A stretch of 64,000 nt of DNA from Micromonospora citrea (GCF_900090315.1 NZ_FMHZ01000002.1:3140501-3204500); one strand, 5' to 3'. Shown: positions 53,195 to 61,443, counted from the stretch's first letter. Numbers and translations: made by a program. The notes: generated from the sequence alone by a model not told the origin.

Positions 53195-54739
53195 TCAGTG
53201 GCGGCGGAGGGCGACCACGGCGACGTCGTCGTGGATCTCCGACGGGGCCAGCTCGACCAGGAGCCGCTCGCAGAACCGGTCCAGGTCGTCGTCGACCCGC
53301 GCGGCGACCCCGGCCAGCGCGGCCAGCCCGTCGTCGATCGTGGTGTCCCGCCGCTCGATCAGGCCGTCGGTGTAGAAGACCAGCGTCGCCCCGGCCGGCA
53401 GCACGAACTCGAGGTCGGGCGGTCGCGGCGCGCGGACCCCGAGCAGCGGCGCCGAGTGCTGCACGAACTCCACCTTGCCGTCGAGGCTGAGCACCGGCGG
53501 CAGGTGGCCGGCGCTGGCCAGCCGGATCCGCCCGGTGGGCGGGTGCAGCAGCAGCACGCAGATCGTGGCCAGCTCGGTGGGGAGCAGGGTGCGCATCAGC
53601 TCGTTGACCCGCTCCAGGATCTCGCCCGGCTGGTGCCCCTCCACCGCGTACGCCCGCACCGCGTGCCGCAGCTCGGCCATCACGGTCGCGGCGTGCAGCG
53701 AGTGGCCGGCCACGTCGCCGATCGCCAGCAGCAGGTGGCCGTCGAGCATCACCAGCTCGTAGAAGTCGCCGCCCACCTCGGTCTGCGCGCTCGCCGGCTC
53801 GTAGCGCACGGCCAGGTCGAGCCCGCTGATCTCGGGAATCCGGCGTGGCAGCAGGCTGCGCTGGAGGGTGACCGCGATGCGGTGCTCCTCGTCGAAGGAG
53901 CGCTGCGCCTCCACGGCCGCCGCCACCGCCTGGGCGAGCTGCCGCAGCACGGGGGTGCGGGCGGTCTGCGTGGCGGTGGGCACGACGACGTAGAGCGGCG
54001 CCCGGTCCTCGCGCAGCCGGGCGGCGGCCACCGTCACCGTGTCGTCCGCCGGCCACTCCACCAGACCCCAGGCGGCCGGCTCGTCCACCCGGACCGTCGC
54101 CCCGGTCGGCACGCCGGTGTCGTCCACGATCCACGGGACGATCGCGGCCCCGGCGTCGGGACCGGTCGCCACCCCCGCGAGGCAGTCGCCGTCGAACGTC
54201 TCGGCGATCACGGCGGCCGGGCTCTTGAAGATGCGCGCGGCGCCGGCGGCCGCCTCCTCCAGCAGCCGCGCGAAGTTCGGCGCGGAGTGCACCGCCACGG
54301 TGGTGTCGGCCAGCCCCAGCAGTCGCTCGGCGAGCAGTTCCGCCCGCTGCCGCGCCCGGTAGTAGCGCAGCACCGCGTGCGTGGTGGCGACCAGTTCCTC
54401 CGGCTCGATCGGCTCCGCCAGGTAGGCGTCCGCGCCCCGGGTCAGCCCCTGCGCCCGGTCCACCACGTCCACCGCGTGCGCGGACACGTGGATCACCGGC
54501 ATCGCCGGGTGCGCTGCCTTGATGCGCTCGCACACCTCGAACCCGCTCAGGTCGGGCAGCCGCACGTCGAGCACCACGAGGTCGATCGGATCCACCCCGA
54601 CGCGGGCCAGGGCCTCGCCGCCGGTCTCCGCCTCCAGCACGGTGAAGCCGGCCCGGGACAGCCAGCTGACCAGCAGGTACCGCTTGGTGCGACTGTCGTC
54701 GACCACCAGGACGGTCGCCGCCCCGCCCTCCACCGTCAC
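53195..54739 (-). CDS. receiver-PP2C (RsbU-like) response regulator phosphatase
   Basis: A 514-residue protein: receiver domain (5-125) with Asp58 in VVLDVRLPDLSG, VVDDSRTKR and a degenerate YLAEPIEP lysine region (the usual conserved Lys appears as Ala-Glu); a GAF-like middle (about 150-290); and a PP2C domain with VGGDFYELV, IGDVAGHSLHAA, FYTDGLIERR and IHDDVAVVAL. It takes the RsbU place in the operon: phosphorylation, probably by the upstream kinase, would switch on phosphatase activity toward a STAS anti-anti-sigma protein such as the one at 58963. GTG overlaps the kinase stop by 4 nt. Confidence 0.9.
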   Translation of the reverse strand: MTVEGGAATVLVVDDSRTKRYLLVSWLSRAGFTVLEAETGGEALARVGVDPIDLVVLDVRLPDLSGFEVCERIKAAHPAMPVIHVSAHAVDVVDRAQGLTRGADAYLAEPIEPEELVATTHAVLRYYRARQRAELLAERLLGLADTTVAVHSAPNFARLLEEAAAGAARIFKSPAAVIAETFDGDCLAGVATGPDAGAAIVPWIVDDTGVPTGATVRVDEPAAWGLVEWPADDTVTVAAARLREDRAPLYVVVPTATQTARTPVLRQLAQAVAAAVEAQRSFDEEHRIAVTLQRSLLPRRIPEISGLDLAVRYEPASAQTEVGGDFYELVMLDGHLLLAIGDVAGHSLHAATVMAELRHAVRAYAVEGHQPGEILERVNELMRTLLPTELATICVLLLHPPTGRIRLASAGHLPPVLSLDGKVEFVQHSAPLLGVRAPRPPDLEFVLPAGATLVFYTDGLIERRDTTIDDGLAALAGVAARVDDDLDRFCERLLVELAPSEIHDDVAVVALRRH

Positions 54740-56100
54740 GCTCCGCCCGTGGGCAGGCTGACGGTGAACGTGCTGCCCCGGCCCGGCTCGCTGGACAGCT
54801 CCAGGGTGCCGCCGAGCAGGGTCGCCAGCCGCCGCGCGTACGGCAGGCCGAGGCCGGTGCCGCCGACCCGGGTCGCGCCCGGCACCTGGTAGAACTCCTC
54901 GAAGATCCGGTCGTGCTGCTCCGGCGGGATGCCCGGCCCGGTGTCGGAGACCGCCAGCAGCCAGCGGTCGCCCCGCCGCTCCGCCCGCAGCCGGACCTCC
55001 CCGCGCTCGGTGAACTTGAGCCCGTTGTGCAGCAGGTTGCGCAGCACCTGGGCGAGCAGCACCTCGTCGCTGCGCAGCGTCGCCGGCGCCGGCGGCTCCT
55101 CCACCACCAGCTCCACGTCGGGCCGGGTGGGCAGGGCCCGCAGCGTGCCGCGCAACTGGCCGAAGAGGGGCCGCAGGTCGACCTCCGCCCAGGTGGGCTC
55201 GAGCCGGCCGGACTCGGCCTTGGCCAGGTCGAGCAGCTCGTTGACCAGCGTGAGCAGGTCGCTCGCCGAGGAGCGGATCAGCCCGACCTGCCGGGCCTGC
55301 TCGGCGGTGAGCGGGTCGGAGGCGGAGTCGCCCAGCAGCCGGCCGAGCCCCATGATCGCGGTGACCGGCGCGCGCAGCTCGTGGCTGACGTTCGCCAGGA
55401 ACCGGCTCTTCGACTCGCTCGCCGCGCGCAGCTGGGCGGACTTCTCGTCCAGCTCGGCGTAGAGCGCCACCACGCCCCGGTTGGTCTCCTCCAGCTCCTC
55501 GGTGAGCTGGTTGTAGAGCGCCATCACCCCGCGGTTGGTCTCGGCCAGTTCCTCGTTGAGCACGGCCAGCTCGTCGCGCTGGCTGCGTACCTCGTCGAGG
55601 GCGGCGATCAGCTGCGCGTTCTGGGCGGCCAGCTCGTCGATGGCGCTGCCGGGGGCGTTCCGGCCGAGCTCGGTGTGCAGCTCGGCGAGACGCTCCGGGG
55701 TCAGCGCCGCTGCGGTGGCGGGGACACGTCGGGACATCCTCACGACCGTATCCCCCTCCTCGGTCACCACGCCCAACATGTCGACCAACCGCGCCACCGC
55801 GCCCGACTGCGGCTCGTAGTGCCCGTCGGGCAGCGGGCGCACCGGCGCCAGGTCCACCCGCAGGTGCCGCCCACCCCCAGCGGGGTCATGCACGATGATA
55901 AATGTCACGTCGGCCCCGCCGACCGTACGCAACAGGTCCCGGGCGACCTCGCTGAGCGCCGTGGCCACGCGCACCTGGTCCTGGTGCTCCAGCCCGGCCG
56001 CGGCGGCCACCTCACGGCCCCGCTGCCGGACCACGAAGATGTCGTGCTCGACCCGCAGCGTCATCTGGAGCAGCGGCGCCGCCCCGGTGGGGCCGCTCAC
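54736..56100 (-). CDS. histidine kinase with N-terminal degenerate RsbT-like domain
   Basis: A 454-residue soluble kinase. Residues 12-75 align with the RsbT of the same operon (RVEHDIFVVRQRGREVAAAA; RVATALSEVARDLL), but the N-box Asn is Asp and the G1 box is lost (HDPAGGGRHLRV), so this domain should not phosphorylate. Next come a spacer, a coiled coil with repeated EETNRGVVALY units, HisKA with His240 in VSHELRAPVT, and HATPase (RNLLHNGLKFTERG, DTGPGI, GTGLGLPYA). No receiver is attached; the REC-PP2C gene follows with a 4-nt overlap. It could read stressosome state through its RsbT-like domain. Confidence 0.88.
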   Translation of the reverse strand: MSGPTGAAPLLQMTLRVEHDIFVVRQRGREVAAAAGLEHQDQVRVATALSEVARDLLRTVGGADVTFIIVHDPAGGGRHLRVDLAPVRPLPDGHYEPQSGAVARLVDMLGVVTEEGDTVVRMSRRVPATAAALTPERLAELHTELGRNAPGSAIDELAAQNAQLIAALDEVRSQRDELAVLNEELAETNRGVMALYNQLTEELEETNRGVVALYAELDEKSAQLRAASESKSRFLANVSHELRAPVTAIMGLGRLLGDSASDPLTAEQARQVGLIRSSASDLLTLVNELLDLAKAESGRLEPTWAEVDLRPLFGQLRGTLRALPTRPDVELVVEEPPAPATLRSDEVLLAQVLRNLLHNGLKFTERGEVRLRAERRGDRWLLAVSDTGPGIPPEQHDRIFEEFYQVPGATRVGGTGLGLPYARRLATLLGGTLELSSEPGRGSTFTVSLPTGGA

Positions 56101-57116
56101 AACCACGCCCGGGCGACCAGGACGCACGCGTCGTCACGGCGGGTGCCGGCGTCCCGCAGCAGCGTCGCGGCCACCACGATGGGCGACCGGTCGGTGAGAC
56201 CGGGATAGTCCGCGAGCTGCCAGCGGTCGACCACCCCGTCACTGTGCATCACCAGCAGGTCGCCGGCACCGAAGGGGTAGTCGTACTCCCTGACCTGGGG
56301 ACGCTGGTGCCCGGCGATGCCGGGCAGCGAGACCAGGCCCCGGCGCTGGCCGCCCCGGCCGACCACGGCGGCCGAGATGTTGCCCAGCCCCGAGTAGCGC
56401 AGCATCCCGGCGGCCGGGTCCAGCTCGGCGACGGCCAGCGCCGCGCCCCGGGTGTGCGACATCGCCCGGTGCAGGTGCTGGACCACCACCGCCGGCGGCC
56501 CCGCGGGCGCCTTCCGGAACGCGTCGAGCGCGGCGTCGGTGGCGGCGGAGGCGAGCGGCCCGTGCCCCAGCCCGTCACAGGCCAGCACCTGCCGACGGCC
56601 CTCGACGATCCGCCACGCGTACCCGTCGCCGCTGACCGGCTCTCCGCTCAGCGGTCGGGTGAGCGCGCCCACCCACGGCCGCTCCCGCTCCGCCTGGCGG
56701 TCCGGCCAGACCTGGACGGCCAGGGCCGTGCCCCGACCCGGCAGGGAGTAGCCGTCGAACCAGCTCGCCTGCCGGACGATCGCGCCGAGGCCGATGCCGA
56801 GCGTGCCGGTGGTGGAGTGCCCGTCCCGCGAGGACACCGTCAGGTCGACCATCCCCGGCCCGGCGTCGATCGCGACCAGCTCGACGCCGACCTCCCGCTC
56901 GTGCCGGACGGGCCGCAGCAGCAGCACCCCGTCCTCGGCGTGCTTGACCAGGTTGCTGGTCAGCTCGGCGGCGACGATGGCCAGGTCCCCGGTGCGCGAC
57001 TCGCCCAGGTCGAGCTGGGCGCCGAGCCGCTCGGCGGCCCGGCGCACGGCGCTGGCCGCGCTGCCGGTCTCGACCCGGAACCAGATGCCGCGGTCGGGGA
57101 CCGCGTCCCCGCTCAT
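56097..57116 (-). CDS. RsbT-like ATPase fused to RsbX-like PP2C phosphatase
   Basis: A 339-residue two-domain protein. Residues 8-135: HATPase of the RsbT/RsbW class with intact motifs (IVAAELTSNLVKHAEDG, AIDAGPGM, GTLGIGLGAI). Residues 150-339: a short PP2C of RsbX type (VLACDGLGHGPLASAATDA, GNISAAVV, LLVMHSDGVVDRW, RRDDACVLVAR). RsbX resets the stressosome by dephosphorylating RsbR and RsbS, so kinase and resetting phosphatase activity would lie in one chain. ATG at 57116 overlaps the rsbT stop by 4 nt. Confidence 0.9.
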   Translation of the reverse strand: MSGDAVPDRGIWFRVETGSAASAVRRAAERLGAQLDLGESRTGDLAIVAAELTSNLVKHAEDGVLLLRPVRHEREVGVELVAIDAGPGMVDLTVSSRDGHSTTGTLGIGLGAIVRQASWFDGYSLPGRGTALAVQVWPDRQAERERPWVGALTRPLSGEPVSGDGYAWRIVEGRRQVLACDGLGHGPLASAATDAALDAFRKAPAGPPAVVVQHLHRAMSHTRGAALAVAELDPAAGMLRYSGLGNISAAVVGRGGQRRGLVSLPGIAGHQRPQVREYDYPFGAGDLLVMHSDGVVDRWQLADYPGLTDRSPIVVAATLLRDAGTRRDDACVLVARAWL

Positions 57117-57532
57117 CTCGACCACTTGGTGACCGTGATGCGGGTTCCCTCACCCACCGCGGTCTGGATGTCGAACTCGTCGACCAGCCGGCGCGCGCCG
57201 CTGAGCCCGAGGCCCAGCCCGCCGCCGGTGGTGTAGCCGTCGGTCAACGCCAGGTCGAGGTCGGCGATGCCCGGGCCGGAGTCGGCGAAGACGATCCGCA
57301 CACCGCGCCGCACGCCGTTGTCGACCGTGCTCACCTCGACCGTCCCGCCGCCGCCGTACACCAGGGTGTTGCGGGCCAGCTCGCTCGCCGCGGTGACCAC
57401 CTTGGTCTGGTCGACAAGCGAGAGCTTGACCGCCACCGCCACCGTACGCACCAGCTGCCGGACGCGCACCACGTCCTCGTCGCTGCGGATCGCCTGCGCC
57501 TGCGGCTGGCCCAGGTCGACGCCGGCGGTCAT
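57113..57532 (-). CDS. rsbT: stressosome switch kinase RsbT
   Basis: A 139-residue GHKL ATPase: RSDEDVVRVRQLVRTVAVAV start, N box ASELARNTLVYGGGG, G1 ADSGPGI, G2 TGGGLGLGLSGARRLVD, and the VGEGTRITVTKW end. RsbT phosphorylates RsbS and RsbR on activation and then leaves the stressosome to bind its output partner. Its ATG overlaps the rsbS stop by 4 nt, in the canonical R-S-T order. Confidence 0.94.
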   Translation of the reverse strand: MTAGVDLGQPQAQAIRSDEDVVRVRQLVRTVAVAVKLSLVDQTKVVTAASELARNTLVYGGGGTVEVSTVDNGVRRGVRIVFADSGPGIADLDLALTDGYTTGGGLGLGLSGARRLVDEFDIQTAVGEGTRITVTKWSR

Positions 57533-57942
57533 GGCGTGGCCGTCGTCTCGGCGTCCGGTTCGTCCTCGAACGCGAGCTCCTGCTCGTCGGCGCGGGCGGC
57601 CGCGATCAGCTCCATGCCCCGTTCGACGTTGAGGGCCGTACGGATGCCGTTGAGCGACAGGCCCAGCTCGACCAGGGTGATGGCGACGGCGGGACGCATC
57701 CCGACGACCACCGTCTCCGCGTCGAGCACCTTGGAGATCGAGGCGATCGTCGACAGCATCCGCCCGACGAAGGAGTCGACGATGTCCAGGGCGGTGATGT
57801 CGATGATCACGCCGTGGCAGCCGGTCGCGACGATCCGCTCCGCGAGGTCCTCCTGGAGCTGGACCGCAGTCTGGTCGGACATGTCGACCTGGATGGAGAC
57901 CAGCAGGATGTCGCCGATCTTGAGGATCGGCACCCGTTCCAT
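57529..57942 (-). CDS. rsbS: stressosome STAS scaffold protein RsbS
   Basis: A 137-residue single STAS domain: VPILKIGDILLVSIQVDMSD start, the phospho-acceptor Ser57 in DIVDSFVGRML and VGMRPAVAITLVELGL. It forms the stressosome core with RsbR and holds RsbT until phosphorylated. A 20-residue acidic tail (EQELAFEDEPDAETT) extends past the usual length. One-base overlap (TGATG) with rsbR. Confidence 0.94.
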   Translation of the reverse strand: MERVPILKIGDILLVSIQVDMSDQTAVQLQEDLAERIVATGCHGVIIDITALDIVDSFVGRMLSTIASISKVLDAETVVVGMRPAVAITLVELGLSLNGIRTALNVERGMELIAAARADEQELAFEDEPDAETTATP

Positions 57943-58799
57943 CAGGCCTCCCGGCGCTGGCGGCGGCCGGTCTCGACCCCGGTGAGGCGGAGCACGTGGC
58001 GCAGCGCGTCGGCGAGGCTGGCCTTGGTGGCGATGTCGCCGAACTCGATGCCCAGGGCGACGATGGTCTGCGCGATCTGCGGCCGGATGCCGGAGATGAT
58101 GCAGTCGGCGCCCATCAGCCGGGCGGCCACCACGGTCTTCAGGATGTGCTGGGCGACCTGGGTGTCGACCGCCGGCACACCGGTGATGTCGATGATCGCG
58201 TAGGGCGAGCCGGTGTCGACGAGGGTCTGGAGCAGCCGCTCCATCACCACCTGGGCGCGGGCCGAGTCGAGGGTGCCGACCAGCGGGACGGCGACCACGC
58301 CCTCCCAGAGCTTCACCACCGGGGTGGACAGCTCCAGCAGCTGCTCCGCCTGGTCGGCGATGAGGCTCTCCCGGGTGCGGACGAAGCTCTCGAAGGTGAA
58401 CAGCCCCATCTGGTCGATCAGCGCGGAGAAGGCGACGTAGTCGCGGAGCGTGTCGGAGCCGCCCTCGGCCTCCAGCAGCTCCAGCAGCACCTCCTTGAGC
58501 GCGAACACGCTGATCGCCGTCTCGGAGGCGGAGAAGCCCTGCCGGGCCCGGCCCCGCGACAGCTCCGCCAGCACGGCGCGCAGCTCGGTGGCCTGCTCGG
58601 AGTCGAAGTCGAGGGCCCCCTGCCGGGCGCTGGTGATCATGCTGCCGTGCAGCTCCTGCACCTGGTGGCGCAGCTCTCCCTGAGTGAGTCGCCCGCGCAG
58701 GGACGCCGCGACGATCTCGGCCCACCGCTGCGTGACGCGCTCGGCCTGATCCGTCAGCAGACCCGCAAGTCGGCCGCTCTCCTCGGCGCTCAGCGCCAT
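57942..58799 (-). CDS. rsbR: stressosome sensor RsbR paralogue
   Basis: A 285-residue protein: N-terminal helical, globin-like sensor domain without a recognisable heme motif (about 1-155), linker helix (SLIADQAEQLLELSTPVVKL) and C-terminal STAS domain with the phospho-acceptor Thr about 212 in VDTQVAQHILK and IISGIRPQIAQTIVALGIE. The N-terminal domains project from the stressosome as turrets and are thought to sense stress. AAGGGGG lies 7 nt before the ATG. First gene of the six-gene operon. Confidence 0.93.
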   Translation of the reverse strand: MALSAEESGRLAGLLTDQAERVTQRWAEIVAASLRGRLTQGELRHQVQELHGSMITSARQGALDFDSEQATELRAVLAELSRGRARQGFSASETAISVFALKEVLLELLEAEGGSDTLRDYVAFSALIDQMGLFTFESFVRTRESLIADQAEQLLELSTPVVKLWEGVVAVPLVGTLDSARAQVVMERLLQTLVDTGSPYAIIDITGVPAVDTQVAQHILKTVVAARLMGADCIISGIRPQIAQTIVALGIEFGDIATKASLADALRHVLRLTGVETGRRQRREA

Positions 58800-58962
58800 G
58801 GCAAACCCCCTTCGACCTGGACCGGCGGACTCTATCACCGGAGGCCTCACGGTTAGTTGCCGCAGAGCAAACGAATGACGATGCCCACCGGATACCGGCT
58901 CCCGTTCTGCGTGCCACCCCGATCGTGGGATACCGTTTCCCCGATAACAGGAGGTCTGGCGA

Positions 58963-59319
58963 ATGTCCTTGACGGTGCACACGGAACAGCGCGGCGACGT
59001 GGTCGTCGTGTCGGTCGCGGGCGAGCTGGACATGGCGACCGCACCGCAGCTGCAGGACCAGATCACCGACCTGCTCGACAAGGGCCGCAGCCGGCTCGTC
59101 TTCGACCTGGCGAACGTCTCGTTCTGCGACTCGACCGGGTTGTCGGTGTTCGTCCGCGCCAAGAACAGCTGCGACGAGGCCGGCGGCGTGGTGCGGTTGG
59201 CCGCCCCGCAGCGCGGGGTGCTCCGCATCCTGGAGGTCAGCGGCCTCGTCGAGGTGCTGCACACCTACCCGACGGTCGACCAGGCCGTGGCCGGCGAGAC
59301 CACGCCGGCCTCCTCCTGA
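58963..59319 (+). CDS. STAS-domain anti-sigma factor antagonist (RsbV-like)
   Basis: A 118-residue SpoIIAA/RsbV-type protein: VVSVAGELDMATAPQLQDQ, RLVFDLANVSFCDSTGLSVF with Ser57 as the phosphorylation site. Divergent from the stressosome operon, it is a good candidate substrate for the REC-PP2C phosphatase encoded at its far end. The ATG follows AGGAGG 8 nt upstream. No sigma-B-family sigma or RsbW kinase gene is present in the window, so the final target is elsewhere. Confidence 0.92.
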   Translation: MSLTVHTEQRGDVVVVSVAGELDMATAPQLQDQITDLLDKGRSRLVFDLANVSFCDSTGLSVFVRAKNSCDEAGGVVRLAAPQRGVLRILEVSGLVEVLHTYPTVDQAVAGETTPASS

Positions 59320-59329
59320 CCGTTCCTGC

Positions 59330-60670
59330 TCACGCCTCGTCCTCGACGTAGCGGGGACGGGCGATCACCATGCCCGCCCCGGTCTGCACGGCGAGCGCCG
59401 CCAGCAGGAACCCGATGGGGGCGGTCCACCCGCCGGTCGCCTCGTAGAGGATGCCCACCAGCAGCGGCCCCAGGGCGGCGATGAGATAGCCGACGCTCTG
59501 GCTGAACGCGGAGAGCGCCACCGTCCCCTCGGTGGTCCGGGCGCGCAGCCCGATGGTCGCCAGGATCATCGGGAAGGCGCTCTGCCCGATCGCGAGCAGC
59601 ACCACCCAGAGCAGCGCCCCGTCGTGCGGCGCGACGGCCATCCCGACGTAGGCGAGGGCCATCGCTGCGGAGAGCGTCAGCACCAGCGGATGCAGCGCGC
59701 GCAGCCGGCCGGCCAGGGTCGGCATGAGCAACGCGATCGGCACGCCCAGCGCCGTCACCCCGGCGAGCAGCAGGCCGGCGTCCTGCGGGCGGTAGCCGGC
59801 GTCGCGGAAGAGCTGGGCCAGCCAGCCCATGATCGCGTACGCGCCCAGCGACTGCGTCCCGAAGTAGACAGCCATCGCCCAGCCGAGCCGGGTCCGCCCC
59901 GGCCGGATCCGGCCGGAGCGGGGCGCCACCGCCGCCGGGGGCGCCCCCCGCCGGGCCGCCCGCGCCCGCAGCGCCAGCGGCACCCACGGGAGCAGCGCCG
60001 CCAGGGCCAGCCCGGCCCAGACGGCGAGCCCGGCGCGCCAGGTGCCGAACGCGTGCGCCACCGGCACCGCCGCCGCGGCGGCCACCGCCGCCCCCACCGT
60101 CAACGTCATCGAGTACGCCCCGGTGACCAGCCCGATGCGGTGCGGGAAGTACTGCTTGACCAGGAGCGGGAGCAGTACGTTCGCCACCGCGATCCCGGCC
60201 AGCGCGAGGGCGCTGCCGGCGATGAAGACCAGCGCGGAGTCCGTGCCGATGCGGACGAGCTGGCCGGCGGCGAGGATGGCCATCGCCACCACCAGCACCC
60301 GGGCCGGGGAGTGCCGGCGGACCAGCCGGGGGGTGAGCGCCCCGAAGACGGCGAAGGCCACGGCGGGCAGGGTGGTCACGAGCCCGGCCAGCGCACCGGA
60401 GAGGGCCAGGCCGTCGCGCACCTCGTCGAGCAGGGCGCCGAGGCTGGTGATGGCGGCCCGCAGGTTGAGCGCGACCAGCAGCATGCCGACGAGCACGAGC
60501 AGGCCACCGGCGACCGGGCCCACCGGAGCGGGGGTGGCGCCGGTCGGCCCGGCGGCGGGAGCCGGCGCGTCCGCCGGGGCGGGCACGCCGTCCGGCCCGG
60601 CGATCGTCTCCCGCGCCGAACGCGGCGAGGCTCCGGCGTCGACGGCGGCGGTGGTGGTTGGCGGGGTCAT
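59330..60670 (-). CDS. MFS transporter, CynX/NimT-like
   Basis: A 446-residue major facilitator with twelve helices. After a Pro/Ala-rich cytosolic start come LNLRAAITSLGALLDEV, VFGALTPRLVRRHSPARVL (motif A region), a central loop of RARAARRG type and GQSAFPMILATIGLRART, which match the CynX/NimT cyanate or nitroimidazole transporter group. Substrate unknown. Leaderless ATG. Divergent from a GntR regulator through overlapping promoters, so the regulator probably controls the exporter. Confidence 0.88.
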   Translation of the reverse strand: MTPPTTTAAVDAGASPRSARETIAGPDGVPAPADAPAPAAGPTGATPAPVGPVAGGLLVLVGMLLVALNLRAAITSLGALLDEVRDGLALSGALAGLVTTLPAVAFAVFGALTPRLVRRHSPARVLVVAMAILAAGQLVRIGTDSALVFIAGSALALAGIAVANVLLPLLVKQYFPHRIGLVTGAYSMTLTVGAAVAAAAAVPVAHAFGTWRAGLAVWAGLALAALLPWVPLALRARAARRGAPPAAVAPRSGRIRPGRTRLGWAMAVYFGTQSLGAYAIMGWLAQLFRDAGYRPQDAGLLLAGVTALGVPIALLMPTLAGRLRALHPLVLTLSAAMALAYVGMAVAPHDGALLWVVLLAIGQSAFPMILATIGLRARTTEGTVALSAFSQSVGYLIAALGPLLVGILYEATGGWTAPIGFLLAALAVQTGAGMVIARPRYVEDEA

Positions 60671-60677
60671 GCGTCTG

Positions 60678-60683
60678 AACCTA
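60678..60683 (-). promoter_or_regulatory. -10 element of the leaderless MFS gene (TAGGTT)
   Basis: On the minus strand TAGGTT, then CAGACGC, then ATG. It overlaps by two bases the plus-strand -10 box of the GntR gene, so both promoters cannot be used at once on one DNA molecule. Confidence 0.6.
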
Positions 60684-60687
60684 CAAT
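60682..60687 (+). promoter_or_regulatory. -10 element for the gntR-type transcript (TACAAT)
   Basis: TACAAT, then CATGGG, then an ATG at 60694 that opens a seven-codon ORF. This is the best -10 match in the window. Confidence 0.6.
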
Positions 60688-60693
60688 CATGGG

Positions 60694-60717
60694 ATGAATT
60701 CCAGGCGGGTGATGTAA
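60694..60717 (+). CDS. putative leader mini-ORF MNSRRVM
   Basis: ATG AAT TCC AGG CGG GTG ATG TAA begins where a leaderless transcript from TACAAT would start and ends 3 nt before the GTG of the GntR gene, in the same frame. Ribosomes finishing it could restart at that GTG, which has only a distant GGCGGG. It could be a leader peptide or simply a chance frame. Confidence 0.35.
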   Translation: MNSRRVM

Positions 60718-60720
60718 CCA

Positions 60721-61404
60721 GTGCCACCGCCGGTTGATTCCCCCACCGCGCCACCCCGCGGGCACCGGGTGCGGCAGACCATCGCGCAGCTCAGGGAGCG
60801 GATCCTCGGCGGCGAGTGGCCGGTGGGCGGGCGGATCCCCACCGAGCCGCAGCTCGTCGCGGCGCTCGGCGTGGGGCGCAACACCGTCCGCGAGGCGGTG
60901 CGGGCGCTGGTGCACGCCGGGGTGCTGGAGTGCCGGCAGGGCTCCGGGACGTACGTGGTGTCGACCGACGAGCTGGCCCCGGTGGTGGCCCGTCGGCTCA
61001 CCGACGACCGGATGGCCGAGGTCGTCGAGGTGCGGCGCGCCTTCGAGGTGGAGGCGGCCCGGCTCGCCGCGCTGCGGCGTACGCCGGATGACCTGGCCGC
61101 GCTCGACGGCGCGCTCGCGGCCCGCGAGGCGGCCTGGCGCGGCGGCCGGGTCGACGAGTTCGTGGAGGCCGACGCCGCACTCCACGTGGCCGTCGTCGCG
61201 GCCGCGCACAACGGCATGCTCGCCGAGCTGTACGCCTCGGTCGGCGCCGCGCTGCGCAGCACCGTCGCCCAGTCGATGGGTGACGCGCTGGAGCCCGAGC
61301 GCTACGTCGACCACTCGCGGCTGGTCGAGGCGATCCGGGACGGCGACCCGCACCGGGCGGCGATCGAAGCCGGCGCTTTTCTGGAGCCCCCACCCGGGGC
61401 ATAG
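60721..61404 (+). CDS. GntR/FadR-family transcriptional regulator
   Basis: A 227-residue regulator: winged helix RQTIAQLRERILGGEWPVGG, TEPQLVAALGVGRNTVREAVRALVHAG and GVLECRQGSGTYVV; C-terminal FCD helical ligand domain with metal-binding type Asp/His positions (EADAALHVAVVAAAHN, YVDHSRLVEAIRDGD). FadR-group proteins bind carboxylates. Likely controls the divergent MFS gene. GTG start 3 nt after a mini-ORF. The stop codon TAG is also the first part of the mscL -10 box. Confidence 0.9.
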   Translation: MPPPVDSPTAPPRGHRVRQTIAQLRERILGGEWPVGGRIPTEPQLVAALGVGRNTVREAVRALVHAGVLECRQGSGTYVVSTDELAPVVARRLTDDRMAEVVEVRRAFEVEAARLAALRRTPDDLAALDGALAAREAAWRGGRVDEFVEADAALHVAVVAAAHNGMLAELYASVGAALRSTVAQSMGDALEPERYVDHSRLVEAIRDGDPHRAAIEAGAFLEPPPGA

Positions 61405-61407
61405 GTT
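61402..61407 (+). promoter_or_regulatory. -10 element of mscL (TAGGTT) overlapping the gntR-type stop codon
   Basis: TAGGTT begins with the TAG stop of the regulator gene. The start point would fall near 61414, giving mscL a leader of about 30 nt with a GGGAG ribosome site. Confidence 0.45.
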
Positions 61408-61443
61408 GTGCCGGACGGAAGACCGGACACCTCGGGAGTACGG

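Noticed and set aside
58860..58962. GGTATCC copies between rsbR and the STAS gene as sigma-B-type -10 boxes
   Set aside because: No properly spaced GTTT-type -35 box was found on either strand.
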